NCBI GenBank assembly: GCA_963721115.1
Contig: CAVRIA010000021.1
Span: 282,585-346,584 of the forward strand
DNA: 64,000 bases
Reading direction: 5' to 3'
From: CAVRIA01 sp963721115
GTDB lineage: Bacteria > Desulfobacterota > Binatia > HRBIN30 > CADEER01
Position 1 is the stretch's first letter. Every line of letters begins with the position of its first letter. A program made the translations under genes and the position numbers. This document shows positions 1-8,964 of the stretch, one piece after another. The notes under the pieces were generated by a model, which was not told where the DNA came from, did no database searches, and saw nothing but the letters and a program-made list of their open reading frames with translations.

Positions 1-24
1 GGGTGAGTTTCAAACGGATCGCGG

Positions 25-1281
25 TCAGGTCCAGCTGAGGAGGCGGTGCGCCCGGCTCAGCTCGGTGCGCATCGGGATCTCGAACGGGCAGCGCGCCTCG
101 CACGGGGCGGGGCACCCCGCGCAGTGGTCGGCGCGGCGCCGCGGGTCGACGTCCGCATAGCGCCGCATCGCCTCCTTCTCCTGGCCGTAGCGGTCGGCGT
201 ACATCGCGTAGCGCAGGACGTCGTCGACCGGGACGCCGTACGGACACGCATCGAGGCATTCGCCGCAGCCCGGGCGACAGTAGCGGCGCGCGATCAGCCG
301 GTCGTACTTCTCGAGCAGCGCGACGTCGTCTCCGCTCGGCTTCTTGCCCGAGGCGTACAGGTACTCGTCGATCTGGCCGAAGCGGGTCATGGTGACCACC
401 AGGCCGCTGACGTCGTCGTTCGAGAGAACCCACTTGAAGGCCGCCTGGGCGAAGGACTCGCGCTCCGTCGGGGTGAACTCGGCAAGGTGGCTGTGGTAGG
501 CGCCCTTCAGCGTCTTCATCGCCACGACGCCCATGCCGCGCTGGTGGGCGCGCTGGAAGATGTCGTGCAGATCGGGCCAGCTCTCGAAGTTGTAGGCGAC
601 CATGATGACGTCGAAGCGGCCGCTGTCGACGGCGTGCCGCATGACCGTCTCCAGGTCGGGCGTGTGGCTGGAGACGCCGAGGAAGCGCACCTTGCCGGCC
701 TGCTCGAGGCGATCGAACGCTTCGTGGATGTTCGGCGCCATCAGTCGGTCGATCGAGTTCACCGCGTGGATGTGCACGAGGTCGAGGTAATCGGTGCCGA
801 GCCGCTTCAGGCTCGCCTCGACCGCGGCGACGACCTCCGGAACCGGCGTGTCGCTCGCCAGGTGCCCCTTCGGCGTGCAGAACTTCGAGACCACGAACAG
901 GCGGTCGCGCGGCAAACCGCGGATGCCCTCGCCGAGCGCCTTCTCCGAGGCGGCGTCCGAGTAGTCGGGCGAGGTGTCGAAGTAGTTGATGCCGCGCTCC
1001 ACCGCGCGCCGCGCGACCGCGGCGTCGCTCAGGCCGGAGCAGCCGAAGGAGATGTCCGACATCCGGTAGCCGGTGCTGCCGAGGGTGCGGAATCTCTCCA
1101 CCCGCGAGCCCTCCCAGGCGGGGTTCTGCGTGTCGGCCCTCGGCGGTCCGGACAACAGGAAGAGCTCCTTCCGGTACTTGCAGGCCGCCGCGATCGCCGC
1201 GCCCCCGGCGACGGCGCCGGCCGAGGCGAGGATGGCGCGCCGCGTCAGTTTGGACCGCTTTACCGCTTCGTCTTTCGCCAT
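25..1281 (-). CDS. Tat-exported aldo/keto reductase with C-terminal 4Fe-4S clusters
   Basis: The 418-residue protein starts with a twin-arginine segment (KLTRRAILASAG), a hydrophobic stretch and AAAC, so it may be a Tat-dependent lipoprotein. The aldo/keto reductase barrel shows the Asp/Tyr pair (FDTSPDYSD), the Lys (VVSK) and the His (DLVHIHA) of the NADPH-dependent family. The C-terminal 90 residues hold a cluster CRPGCGECLDACP and a second Cys group (CAGCPAPCEARCP), as in ferredoxin-like aldo/keto reductases. The start at 1281 follows a GGAGGA box; a longer upstream reading adds 41 unconvincing residues. Substrate is unknown. The gene is divergent from the cyclase gene. Confidence 0.88.
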   Translation of the reverse strand: MAKDEAVKRSKLTRRAILASAGAVAGGAAIAAACKYRKELFLLSGPPRADTQNPAWEGSRVERFRTLGSTGYRMSDISFGCSGLSDAAVARRAVERGINYFDTSPDYSDAASEKALGEGIRGLPRDRLFVVSKFCTPKGHLASDTPVPEVVAAVEASLKRLGTDYLDLVHIHAVNSIDRLMAPNIHEAFDRLEQAGKVRFLGVSSHTPDLETVMRHAVDSGRFDVIMVAYNFESWPDLHDIFQRAHQRGMGVVAMKTLKGAYHSHLAEFTPTERESFAQAAFKWVLSNDDVSGLVVTMTRFGQIDEYLYASGKKPSGDDVALLEKYDRLIARRYCRPGCGECLDACPYGVPVDDVLRYAMYADRYGQEKEAMRRYADVDPRRRADHCAGCPAPCEARCPFEIPMRTELSRAHRLLSWT

Positions 1282-1431
1282 GGCGTTCCTCCGCCGCGAA
1301 GATGGTCGGACCCGCGTCCCGGATCGGCGCGCGGCTCGTGCTGCGCGCGCAAACAGACTACCGCGCAGTGCGGGTCGCGTGAAGGGCCCGACCGCATCGC
1401 GCAAAAGATCTCATCCGAACCTCGCCTGAGC

Positions 1432-1497
1432 CCTTGCCTCTGCCTGTGCCTCTCCGAGAAAATCCGGGCAAAGGCCAGGCACAGGTACAGGCCAAGG
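1432..1497. repeat. GGCNNN-hexamer inverted repeat, copy A
   Basis: Arm CCTTGCCTCTGCCTGTGCCT (1433-1452) is answered by AGGCACAGGTACAGGCCAAGG-like sequence at 1477-1497. Each arm is built from NNGCCT hexamers. The element lies between two divergent genes, so it is not simply a terminator. Related elements are at 5070, 15707 and 26222. Confidence 0.6.
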
Positions 1498-1560
1498 GTA
1501 TCGGCAAATCCCCCCCACGTCCGTGTGAGGGGTGCTTGACTCGCGCCCGTTTCCGAACGA

Positions 1561-4500
1561 ATGTCGGGCATGCACTGCGCGAGCTGTGGCACCGAGCTGT
1601 TGCCCGGCAAGCAGTTCTGCCATGCCTGCGGGGCGCGTGCGACGCTCACCTGTCCGAGCTGCAAGGCCGAGGTCGACGCCGGCTTCCGCTTCTGTCCCGA
1701 CTGCGGCTTCGAGATCGCGGCCGAGCTCGCGCAGCCGGGAGCGGGCGATTCCCCGCGCCAACGCATTGCCAGCAACATGCCCGCCGGGATGGCGGACAAG
1801 ATCCGCGCCTCCCGGCGCGCCATCGAGGGGGAGCGCAAGCAGGTCACGGTGATGTTCTGTGACCTGGTCGGCTCGACTGCGGTGGCGGGCCATCTCGATC
1901 CGGAGGAGTACCGCGAGGTGCTCGACCGCTACACGGCTCTCGCCATGCACGAGATCTATCGCTTCGAGGGCTTCGTGAACCAGCTCGCCGGAGACGGGGT
2001 GATGGCCCTGTTCGGCGCGCCGATCGCGCACGAGGACGCGCCGCAGCGCGCCGTCTGGACCGCCCTGGCCATTCGCGACGCGCTGGCGCAGTTCAACGAC
2101 GAGCTCAAGGTCGAGCGCGGCTTCGAGCTGCCGGCGCGCATCGGCATCCACACCGGACCGGTGGTCGTCGGCACGGTGGGCAGCGATCTCAAGATGGACT
2201 ACACGGCGATCGGCGACACCACCAACCTCGCCGCGCGCCTCGAGTCGCTGGCCCGGCCGGGCACGGTTCTGATCAGCGCGGCCACCGCGCGGCTGGTGCG
2301 CGGCTTCTTCGAGATGCAGCCGCTCGGGCCGCTGGAGGTGAAGGGGAAGGAGGAGCCGGTCAGCGCCTGCGAGGTCATCGGGGTCAGCCGCGAGGCGAGC
2401 CCGATGGCGGTCGCCGCGGCGCGCGGGCTGACGCCCCTGGTCGGTCGCGCCGAGGAGCTGGCGCAGCTCGACGCCTGCTTTCAGCGCCTGCACGGGCGCC
2501 TGGCGCAGATCGTCTCGGTGGTCGGCGACGCCGGCAGCGGCAAGTCGCGCGTCATTCACGAGTTCAAGCGCAGCCTCGCCGCGCAGGACGTGCTGTTCCT
2601 GGAAGGGCGCTGCTCCGCGCTCAACCAGATGGAGCCCTACTTTCCCATCGTCACCATGCTGCGCGCGTACTTCGAGCTGAACGGCGACGAGCCGGACGAC
2701 GTCGAGTGCGAGAAGGTGGCGCGCAAGGTGGGGATCGCTTCGGAGCGCCTGGAGGAGGAGTATCCGCTGCTCTGCGATCTGCTCTCCGTGTCGCCCGGCC
2801 ACGGGGCCGAGGGAGCGCCGGAGGAGCTCAAGCGGCAGACCTTCGACGCCGTGGCGAAGCTGGTGATCAGCGAGAGCCGCCGCCAGCCGGTGGTGATGAT
2901 CGTCGAGGACCTGCACTGGATCGACGAAGCGTCGCGCGAGCTGCTGGAGATGGCGGCGTCGCGTCTGGTGCGGGCGCCGGTGATGCTGCTCGTCAGCCAC
3001 CGACCCGAGTACCGGCCGGCGTGGCGGACCACGGCCGCGACGACGCAGCTCTTTCTGCGCCCGCTGTTCAACGGCGAGATCATCGCCATCACGGAAGCGC
3101 TGGCCGGCGGCAAGCTGCCGGAGGACCTGCGGCGGTCGATTCTGGAGAAGGCGGAGGGCAGTCCTTTCTTCGCCGAGGAGATCACCCGCTCGCTGCTCGA
3201 AGAGGGCTACCTCACCGCGGGCGACGACGGCGAGTGCCGGCTGACGCGGCCGGTCGAGGAGATCCGCATTCCGGGCACGGTACAGGAGGTGCTCGCCGCC
3301 CGGCTCGATCGGCTCGGGGTCGAGGCCAAGCGGGTGGTCCAGGTCGCCGCCGTCTTCGGACGCCAGTTCGGCCGGGTACGCCTCGAGCAGCTGCTCGCCG
3401 ACGAGGGGCTCGACGTCGCCGCGCAGCTGCGCGAGCTCGAGCAGCGCGGCATCATTCACCGCAAGAGCATGTTCTCGACCGAGGAGTACCGGTTCGGCGA
3501 GAGCCTGACGCAGGAGGTGGCGTACGAGGGGCTGTTGATCCGGCAGAGGCGCCAGCTGCACGAGCGCATCGGGCTTTTGCTCGAGGGCGGCAGCGGCGAC
3601 GGTGCCGAGCGGCCGGTGCTGATCGCGCACCACTTCGCGCACAGCGACAACCGCGAGAAGGCGGTGGAGATGCTGCTGCGGGCGGCGGTCGAGGCGGAGC
3701 GCCTGCCGTCGTACGGCAGCGCCCTCGATCTCTATCGCCAGGCATGGGATCTCGGCGAGGCGGCGCTGCGGGACAACGCCAACGGCGACGAGCAACTGCG
3801 CACTTGGCTCATCGAGGCGACTCTGGGCTTCGTCCGCGTCACGGTTCTCTACGGGTCGTCCGACGACCCGGACGCGCGGCGCGCGGTCGAGCGCGGTAGT
3901 ACCGTCGCCCACGAGACCGGGGCGGAAGGAGCGGTGGCGTCGTTCTTCACGTACTACGGCATGATCCTGGCCGGCGACCGCGAGCGCTTCGCCGAAGCGT
4001 TGCCCCTGATCGAGCAGGCGGTGTCGATCGCGCGTCGGGTGGGGCCCGAGATCACCGCCATCAACATCTCGCGCGGCGTGGCCTGGACCTACCTGCTCGA
4101 CGGCCGCTTCGACGAGGCGCGCCGCCACATCGAGAAGACCATGAGCGAGCTCGAGCGATTCGGGCAGCGTGAGCAGCTGTCGGATCTCTACCTCGGCGCG
4201 CGCTGGATGCAGGACAGGATCCTCTTCTACTCCGACGATCTGGAAGCGGGGTTGCGATCGGCGCCGGAGACCTACGAGCTGGCCGTACAGGCGGGCAACC
4301 GCACTATTCAGACTTCGTCGGCCACCGGCCTGGCGCACATGTCGTACCTGCGCGGACAGCCGCACGAGGCGAAGCGTTGGGCGGATCGCGGCCTCGAGAT
4401 CGCCGAGGCGATCGGCAGCCTCGGTGCCATCCATCACGCCGCGGCGGTGGCTCTGGCGGCGCGGGTCGACCTCGGCGACCCGCACCCCATGTCGCGCTAC

Positions 4501-4983
4501 GCGGACGTCATCGAGGAAGGCATCCACACCGGCGGCAACCTGCTGCTCAGCATCGGCCTGGCGGTGGAATCGTTGCTCGCCATCGGCGATTACAAGCGCG
4601 CCGAGCGGATGGCCCGCAAAGCCTACGAGCTCGCGGCCGGTCGCCTGCGCGAGATGTTGTGTACGGTGGCCCTCGGCGACGTCGCCCAGCACCTCGGGCC
4701 GGCGCACTACGCCGAGGCCGCGAGCTGGTACGAGCGCGCGCTGTCCCTGGCGCGCGCGCTGGGATCGCGCTCCGGCCTCGCCCTGGCGTCGCTCGGCGCC
4801 GCCGACCTCGCCTTGGCGCAGGGCAATACGGTGGGCAGCGTTCCCTACCGGGAGAGCGCCCGCCAGCTTTTCCTCGATCTCGGCATGCGGCGCTATCTGT
4901 GCCGCGCTGGCGAGAGCGCGCCGAGCGCGCCGCCTGCGTCCTACGGCGTACTGAACAGCGGCGAGCGTTCGGGCGCGGCGTAG
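1561..4983 (+). CDS. Zinc-ribbon class III adenylate cyclase / AAA ATPase / TPR regulator
   Basis: A 1140-residue cytoplasmic signalling protein. Residues 6-48 form two zinc ribbons (Cys 6, 9, 20, 23 and 31, 34, 45, 48). About 95-275 is a class III nucleotide cyclase domain with the metal-binding Asp in MFCDLVGST, a second in AGDGVMALFG, and the NLAARLE segment. A P-loop GDAGSGKS sits near residue 323 and a Walker B-like VVMIVEDLHWID near 450. The C-terminal half is helical TPR-like repeats. This is the architecture of cyclase/ATPase/TPR proteins common in GC-rich soil bacteria. It presumably makes cAMP in response to an unknown ligand. ATG at 1570 is an alternative start. Confidence 0.9.
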   Translation: MSGMHCASCGTELLPGKQFCHACGARATLTCPSCKAEVDAGFRFCPDCGFEIAAELAQPGAGDSPRQRIASNMPAGMADKIRASRRAIEGERKQVTVMFCDLVGSTAVAGHLDPEEYREVLDRYTALAMHEIYRFEGFVNQLAGDGVMALFGAPIAHEDAPQRAVWTALAIRDALAQFNDELKVERGFELPARIGIHTGPVVVGTVGSDLKMDYTAIGDTTNLAARLESLARPGTVLISAATARLVRGFFEMQPLGPLEVKGKEEPVSACEVIGVSREASPMAVAAARGLTPLVGRAEELAQLDACFQRLHGRLAQIVSVVGDAGSGKSRVIHEFKRSLAAQDVLFLEGRCSALNQMEPYFPIVTMLRAYFELNGDEPDDVECEKVARKVGIASERLEEEYPLLCDLLSVSPGHGAEGAPEELKRQTFDAVAKLVISESRRQPVVMIVEDLHWIDEASRELLEMAASRLVRAPVMLLVSHRPEYRPAWRTTAATTQLFLRPLFNGEIIAITEALAGGKLPEDLRRSILEKAEGSPFFAEEITRSLLEEGYLTAGDDGECRLTRPVEEIRIPGTVQEVLAARLDRLGVEAKRVVQVAAVFGRQFGRVRLEQLLADEGLDVAAQLRELEQRGIIHRKSMFSTEEYRFGESLTQEVAYEGLLIRQRRQLHERIGLLLEGGSGDGAERPVLIAHHFAHSDNREKAVEMLLRAAVEAERLPSYGSALDLYRQAWDLGEAALRDNANGDEQLRTWLIEATLGFVRVTVLYGSSDDPDARRAVERGSTVAHETGAEGAVASFFTYYGMILAGDRERFAEALPLIEQAVSIARRVGPEITAINISRGVAWTYLLDGRFDEARRHIEKTMSELERFGQREQLSDLYLGARWMQDRILFYSDDLEAGLRSAPETYELAVQAGNRTIQTSSATGLAHMSYLRGQPHEAKRWADRGLEIAEAIGSLGAIHHAAAVALAARVDLGDPHPMSRYADVIEEGIHTGGNLLLSIGLAVESLLAIGDYKRAERMARKAYELAAGRLREMLCTVALGDVAQHLGPAHYAEAASWYERALSLARALGSRSGLALASLGAADLALAQGNTVGSVPYRESARQLFLDLGMRRYLCRAGESAPSAPPASYGVLNSGERSGAA

Positions 4984-4988
4984 CGGCA

Positions 4989-5254
4989 GGTTGTTGCGTT
5001 GTTGGTGTGGCCCCCGGGCTGCGCCGGATGATTCGAGCTGAGAAACGCACGGGCTTCCGGAACAGGCTGAGGCAAAGGCTCGGGCTCGGGCTGAGGACGG
5101 TGCGCGCTTCGCGCGGTCTTTGGGATCGATCCCAGCCTCAGCCCGAGCCCAAGCCTTTGCCTACGAACCCGGGCACAGCCCGGGCGAGTTTCAGGCTAGG
5201 TTGTTGGGTTGGGTGGTAGGGCCCAACAACCCAACGACCAACAACTCAACAACC
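4989..5254. repeat. Nested inverted-repeat element between convergent genes
   Basis: Outer arms GGTTGTTGCGTTGTTGGT (4989-5006) and ACCAACAACTCAACAACC (5237-5254) pair 17 of 18. Inside are the 27-bp arms 5070-5096 and 5136-5162 with a single mismatch, made of GGCNNN hexamers (copy B of the repeat at 1432). The loop contains the perfect palindrome TGGGATCGATCCCA. The right outer arm contains the stop codon of the aminotransferase gene. It may act as a bidirectional terminator. Confidence 0.7.
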
Positions 5255-6365
5255 CGCTTCATGCAGGGCGGCGCTGACCTGCTCGATGGCGGCGTCGTCC
5301 AGGTGCGGCGACATGGGCAGGGACAGTACCTCCGCTGCGCAGCGCTCGGCTACTGGGAAGGAGTCCGCGGCGGCGGCGAGGTGGCGAAATCCTTCCTGTT
5401 GATGAAGCGCCAGCGGGTAGTGGACGCCGCTGCCGATGCCGCGCTCGGCGAGGGCCGCGCGCAGCCTTTCGCGGTCGGCGGCGCGGATCGTGTACTGGTG
5501 ATAGACCGATTCCGCCCCGGCGCGTTCGCGCGGCAGCAGCACCGGTAGATCGGCGAGCAGGCGCGCGTACGTGGCCGCCGACGCGGCGCCGCCGGGCGTT
5601 CCAGGCGTCGAGGTGGCGCAGCTTGACGCGCAGGACGGCGGCCTGGATGCCGTCGAGGCGGGAGTTGCCGCCGTTGGCGATCACGTGCTCGTACTTGCCG
5701 GCGTCGCCGTGGTTGGCGAGCAGCCAGACGCGGCGCGCGATCTCCTCGCTGTCCGTCACCAGGGCGCCGCCGTCGCCCATCGCGCCGAGATTTTTGGTCG
5801 GGTAGAAGCTGAAGCAGGCCGCGTCGCCGACGCTTCCGACGCGGCGGCGCTGTCCCTGCACGTTGCACCAGGCGCCGTGTGCCTGCGCGGCGTCCTCGAT
5901 GAGGGCCGCGCCGTGCCGGCGGGCCAGCGGCAGCAGGCGATCGAGATCGGCCGGATGGCCGTACAGGTGAACGGCGATGATCGCCTTGATCTTCTGGCGA
6001 TCGAGGGCGCGCGCGGCTGCGTCGACATCGATGGTGAAGTCGCGCTCGTCGATGTCGACGAGAACGGGCTCCGCTCCGACGCGCACGATCGCTTCGACCG
6101 TGGCCGCGAAGGTAAAGGGCACGGTCAGGACGCGGTCGCCGGGGCCGACGCCGAGCGCTCGCAGCGCCAGCTCCAGGGCGTCGCTGCAGTTGCCCAGGCC
6201 GACGGCGCGGCGCACGCCGACGAAGGCGGCGAGCTCGCGTTCGAAGAGCTGCATCTCCTCGCCGCCGACGAACGCGGCGCGCGCGATGACGCGGGCGATC
6301 GCCTCGTCGATCTCCGCCTTCAGCTCGCGGTAGTCGGCGGTGAGATCGATGAGCGGAACGGGCAT
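5246..6365 (-). CDS. DegT/DnrJ/EryC1 PLP-dependent sugar aminotransferase (frameshifted)
   Basis: The protein begins MPVPLIDLTADYRELKAE and follows the DegT/DnrJ/EryC1 family: PLP Asp in LIEDAAQAHGA and the Schiff-base Lys in FSFYPTKNLGAMGDGG. These enzymes aminate nucleotide-linked keto-sugars for O-antigen or glycan synthesis. The reading frame breaks near 5590, in a CGGCGGCGCCGCG stretch just after DAWNARRR. It resumes one frame over as ASAATYARLLADLPV and runs to the normal C-terminus (VYHQYTIRA, then SLPMSPHL). Both halves are conserved, so a single-base sequencing error is more likely than a pseudogene. Length with the shift corrected is about 372 residues, normal for the family. Confidence 0.85.
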
Positions 6366-6436
6366 GGAGGTTCGTCGATCCGGAGGGTGCGGGGAGAGTC
6401 GGGCGGCGCGGGTCAGGCCCGCGCCGCCGCACGCCT

Positions 6437-6913
6437 CTACTTCATCGGCGGGTGGTACAGCACCAGCATGGTGTAGAGCAGGGCGGGGCGGTCGCTGCCT
6501 GCTACGTGCACCGCGATCTCCTGCGTCACCTGGGTGCCCTTCGGCTTCGCGTCGACGGCGACCAGGCGCGAGTGCGCGTGCACCTTGCTGCCGGCCGGGA
6601 CCGGGCTGACGAAGCGCAGCTTGTCGGCGCCGTAGTTGGTGGCGTTGCCGTAGCCGACGATCTTGTAATCGGAGCCCGAGCGCAGGACGGGCAGCAGGCT
6701 GAGGGTCAGGAAGCCGTGTGCGATCGTCGTCTTGAACGGGCTCTCCTTCTTGGCGCGCTCGACGTCGACGTGGATCCACTGGTGGTCGCCGGTCAGCTCC
6801 GCGAACTTGTTGATCATGTCCTGCGTCACCTCGACGTCCGGCCCCCACGGGCCGAACTGGTCGCTGACCTTGGCGCGCATCCCTTCGATGTCGTCGAAAC
6901 GGATCTCCTGCAT
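6437..6913 (-). CDS. MaoC-like (R)-enoyl-CoA hydratase
   Basis: A 158-residue hot-dog fold protein. The hydratase motif with catalytic Asp and His is visible in FAELTGDHQWIHVDVERAK. The segment PFKTTIAHGFLTLSLLP is typical of MaoC-family dehydratases that hydrate 2-enoyl-CoA in fatty-acid metabolism. The start at 6913 has a strong GAGGAGGA box seven bases upstream. It lies downstream of the membrane-protein pair at 7081-8458 on the same strand but separated by 167 bp. Confidence 0.85.
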   Translation of the reverse strand: MQEIRFDDIEGMRAKVSDQFGPWGPDVEVTQDMINKFAELTGDHQWIHVDVERAKKESPFKTTIAHGFLTLSLLPVLRSGSDYKIVGYGNATNYGADKLRFVSPVPAGSKVHAHSRLVAVDAKPKGTQVTQEIAVHVAGSDRPALLYTMLVLYHPPMK

Positions 6914-7080
6914 CAGATTCCTCCTCGTGGTGTTTCCGAGCGGCACGCCCGGCGGGTCCTTCGTGTAATACGCGCCGCGCGGCATGTCCAACAGCGGTGG
7001 TGTAGACGTCGCTGGAAGGGGCATGGCGGCGTCTCCGCCAGGGGATTGCGCCGGTGCGATAGGACTGGACCGGTGAACCG

Positions 7081-7701
7081 TTACCGCCGTCCCACGTAAC
7101 GCCCGACTCGACGGAAGTACCGGCGGTACGGTTCCCCGTAGGTTTCCGCGAGAGAGCTCTCTTCGCGTTCGATCAACAGGTGGAAGAGGACGGCGTTCGC
7201 GAGCGCCAGCAGCAGGAGAACGAGCCGCCCCAGCACGAGGAAGGCACCGAAGAGAAGCAAATCCAGACTGACGTAGATCGGGTTGCGGGTCCACGCAAAG
7301 ATCCCGTTGGTCACCAGCGGGCCGGGCTTTTCGCGGTCGATGCCGAGGCGCCACGAGTCGCCGAGGGTGTGCAGTGCCAGCGCGTAGATCACGACCGCAG
7401 TCAACGACAGCACAACGCCTGCGGCCTTGGCCGACGGCGTGTCGATGAGGACGACGCCCAGCGACGACGGGACCAGGTGCGCGGCGAGGGGCCAAGCGTA
7501 AGCGACGGCGGCATACCACCAGAAGAGCAGGGCGATGACCTGCGCCAGATCGGTCAGACCTTGCGCAATGGATCGCTTCGGGTCGATGGCCACCAAGCGC
7601 ACGCCGTGAAAACGGAGCCGCAGTGCGCGGACGAGACCGAGGGCGCCTACGCACCCCAGAGATCCGAGCAACAACAGCTCGAAGCAGCGGGATACCGTCA
7701 T
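7081..7701 (-). CDS. Isoprenylcysteine carboxyl methyltransferase-like membrane protein
   Basis: A 206-residue protein with about five hydrophobic segments. The C-terminal part carries the ICMT/PEMT signature: GPLVTNGIFAWTRNPIY, followed by a hydrophobic pair and the acidic EREESSLAETYGEPYRRY. Members methylate isoprenylcysteine, phospholipid or other membrane substrates with SAM. The substrate here is unknown. It starts 37 bp after the CPBP protease gene on the same strand, so the two are probably one transcript. Confidence 0.75.
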   Translation of the reverse strand: MTVSRCFELLLLGSLGCVGALGLVRALRLRFHGVRLVAIDPKRSIAQGLTDLAQVIALLFWWYAAVAYAWPLAAHLVPSSLGVVLIDTPSAKAAGVVLSLTAVVIYALALHTLGDSWRLGIDREKPGPLVTNGIFAWTRNPIYVSLDLLLFGAFLVLGRLVLLLLALANAVLFHLLIEREESSLAETYGEPYRRYFRRVGRYVGRR

Positions 7702-7738
7702 GCCGTGGGTCCTGCAAAGAAGGCGGGCGCCGCGTGCA

Positions 7739-8458
7739 TCAGCGCCCGACGAGCAATGGGGCCAGGACGATGCCGATGAAGTCCTGGAGGAAATGCATCG
7801 TCACGGGCGCCACAAGGCTGCCGCGCCACAGGTAGACGACGGCGAAGACGGCGCCCAGGGTCCCCACGGTGATGACGCCGGCCGACCCCTCGTAGCCGTG
7901 GCCGATGGAGAAGATCACCGCCGAAATCAGCACCGCCGCCGCCGGACTCTTCGTGATGGCGGTCAGGCGCAGCATCAGATAGCCCCGAAAGATGGTCTCC
8001 TCGGCGAGCGCGACGATGACGACCAGAACGGCGGCGAGGAGGAGTTGCGCGGGATCCGGCGCCGGGGTGAGCGAGGGCAGGGGAGTCGCCGGGAGGCTGA
8101 AGCCCGCGGCGTGCAGAGCGCTCTCGAGCCACGCCGCGCCGAGATACATGGGGACGAAGAGCCCGGCGCCGAGCACGACCTCGGACCATCTCCGCCGCGT
8201 GCTCCAGCCGATTGCGGCCACCGGCTCGCCGTTGCGCCAGGCGAAGAACAGGGTCAGACACACCAGGCTCAGGTCGCGCAGGATCGTCGCCACGGCGACC
8301 ACGACGAAGCCGAGACTGCCCTGCTTGACGGCGAAGAAGGACAGCGCCATCGACGGGACGACGAGGAAGAGAAACACCGACAGCTCGATCGCCTGCTCTT
8401 TCCGGCTGGGCGAGCCGGCGCTGTCGGTGGACCGGCGGCTGTGATCTTCGACGTCCAT
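7739..8458 (-). CDS. CPBP-family intramembrane metalloprotease
   Basis: A 239-residue multi-pass protein. It has the CPBP/Abi (Rce1-like) glutamate motif AEETIFRGYLMLRL, the following His in FSIGHGYEG and the C-terminal HFLQDF. The family includes CAAX-prenyl and bacteriocin-immunity proteases in the inner membrane. The start at 8458 (MDVEDHSRR) was chosen over a longer reading to 8524 that adds an unstructured extension. Co-orientation with the ICMT-like gene at 7081 is notable, because eukaryotic Rce1 and ICMT act in sequence on prenylated proteins. That parallel is only suggestive here. Confidence 0.82.
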   Translation of the reverse strand: MDVEDHSRRSTDSAGSPSRKEQAIELSVFLFLVVPSMALSFFAVKQGSLGFVVVAVATILRDLSLVCLTLFFAWRNGEPVAAIGWSTRRRWSEVVLGAGLFVPMYLGAAWLESALHAAGFSLPATPLPSLTPAPDPAQLLLAAVLVVIVALAEETIFRGYLMLRLTAITKSPAAAVLISAVIFSIGHGYEGSAGVITVGTLGAVFAVVYLWRGSLVAPVTMHFLQDFIGIVLAPLLVGR

Positions 8459-8756
8459 GGATCTCTGTCCGTGGCTCTGTATCTCACTCCCTCGCGCTCC
8501 GAAACAGCCAAGGGCACTCGTCACCTCTTCGGCCGACGTCCCGAGCTGCCGGCCGAACCCGAGCCGGGGTCCTCGCGGGCCGGGGATAGTCGAGAGCTTC
8601 TGGCGTTGATTCGGCGCTCTTTGGCTGGACGACGACTCGGAGAGGTAGGCGACTGCCTGCGGGGCGGCTCTACGGGGCTCCGATAACCCGCCGGTGCCGG
8701 TGTGCTATCTACACAATGGACTTTCGACCAATTGTACCGTAAGGGGTGGAAGTGAG
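8459..8756. other. Intergenic stretch, no convincing gene
   Basis: About 300 bases upstream of the CPBP gene. Reading frames here are short and lack homology that I recognise. It should contain the promoter of the minus-strand protease/ICMT pair and possibly that of the small plus-strand ORF, but no clear -35/-10 pair stands out. Confidence 0.5.
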
Positions 8757-8882
8757 ATGGGAAAGAGCGCCCAGGACTACCCCCACGACGAATCCCGTTT
8801 GGGAGCAGCGGTGCTCGAGTTTCTCCGTCGCTGCCTCACTGGAGCGGCGCCAGCGCAGGCCATCCGACAATGTCGTGGATGA
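8757..8882 (+). CDS. Small hypothetical ORF immediately 5' of an attC-like site
   Basis: A 41-codon frame starting MGKSAQDYPHDESRLG and ending at 8882, five bases before the attC-like palindrome. A GGAAGTGAG purine stretch precedes the ATG. I recognise no family. Its interest is positional: integron cassettes usually carry one short ORF that ends just before attC. It may equally be a chance frame in decayed DNA. Confidence 0.3.
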   Translation: MGKSAQDYPHDESRLGAAVLEFLRRCLTGAAPAQAIRQCRG

Positions 8883-8887
8883 GCGTC

Positions 8888-8948
8888 GCCAACAAGCCGT
8901 TGCACCTGACGGCCGCAACCGGCTGCAGGTGAACGGCAGGACGTTGGC
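8888..8948. other. attC-like recombination site (integron cassette type)
   Basis: A 61-bp imperfect palindrome. Outer boxes GCCAAC (8888-8893) and GTTGGC (8943-8948) pair perfectly, like R'' and R'. After short spacers, CCGTTGCACCTG pairs with CAGGTGAACGG except for one unpaired G, the extrahelical base expected in the L box. A short central loop separates the arms. This matches attC architecture. No integrase gene is in the window, so it would be a solitary or CALIN-type site. Confidence 0.5.
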
Positions 8949-8964
8949 CCACGTGAGGCATGTG

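Noticed and set aside
1411..4707. A 1098-codon open frame on the minus strand under the cyclase gene
   Set aside because: It is the usual antisense shadow of a very GC-rich coding region; the protein is low-complexity Arg/Ala/Leu without family motifs, while the plus strand has a full conserved domain set.
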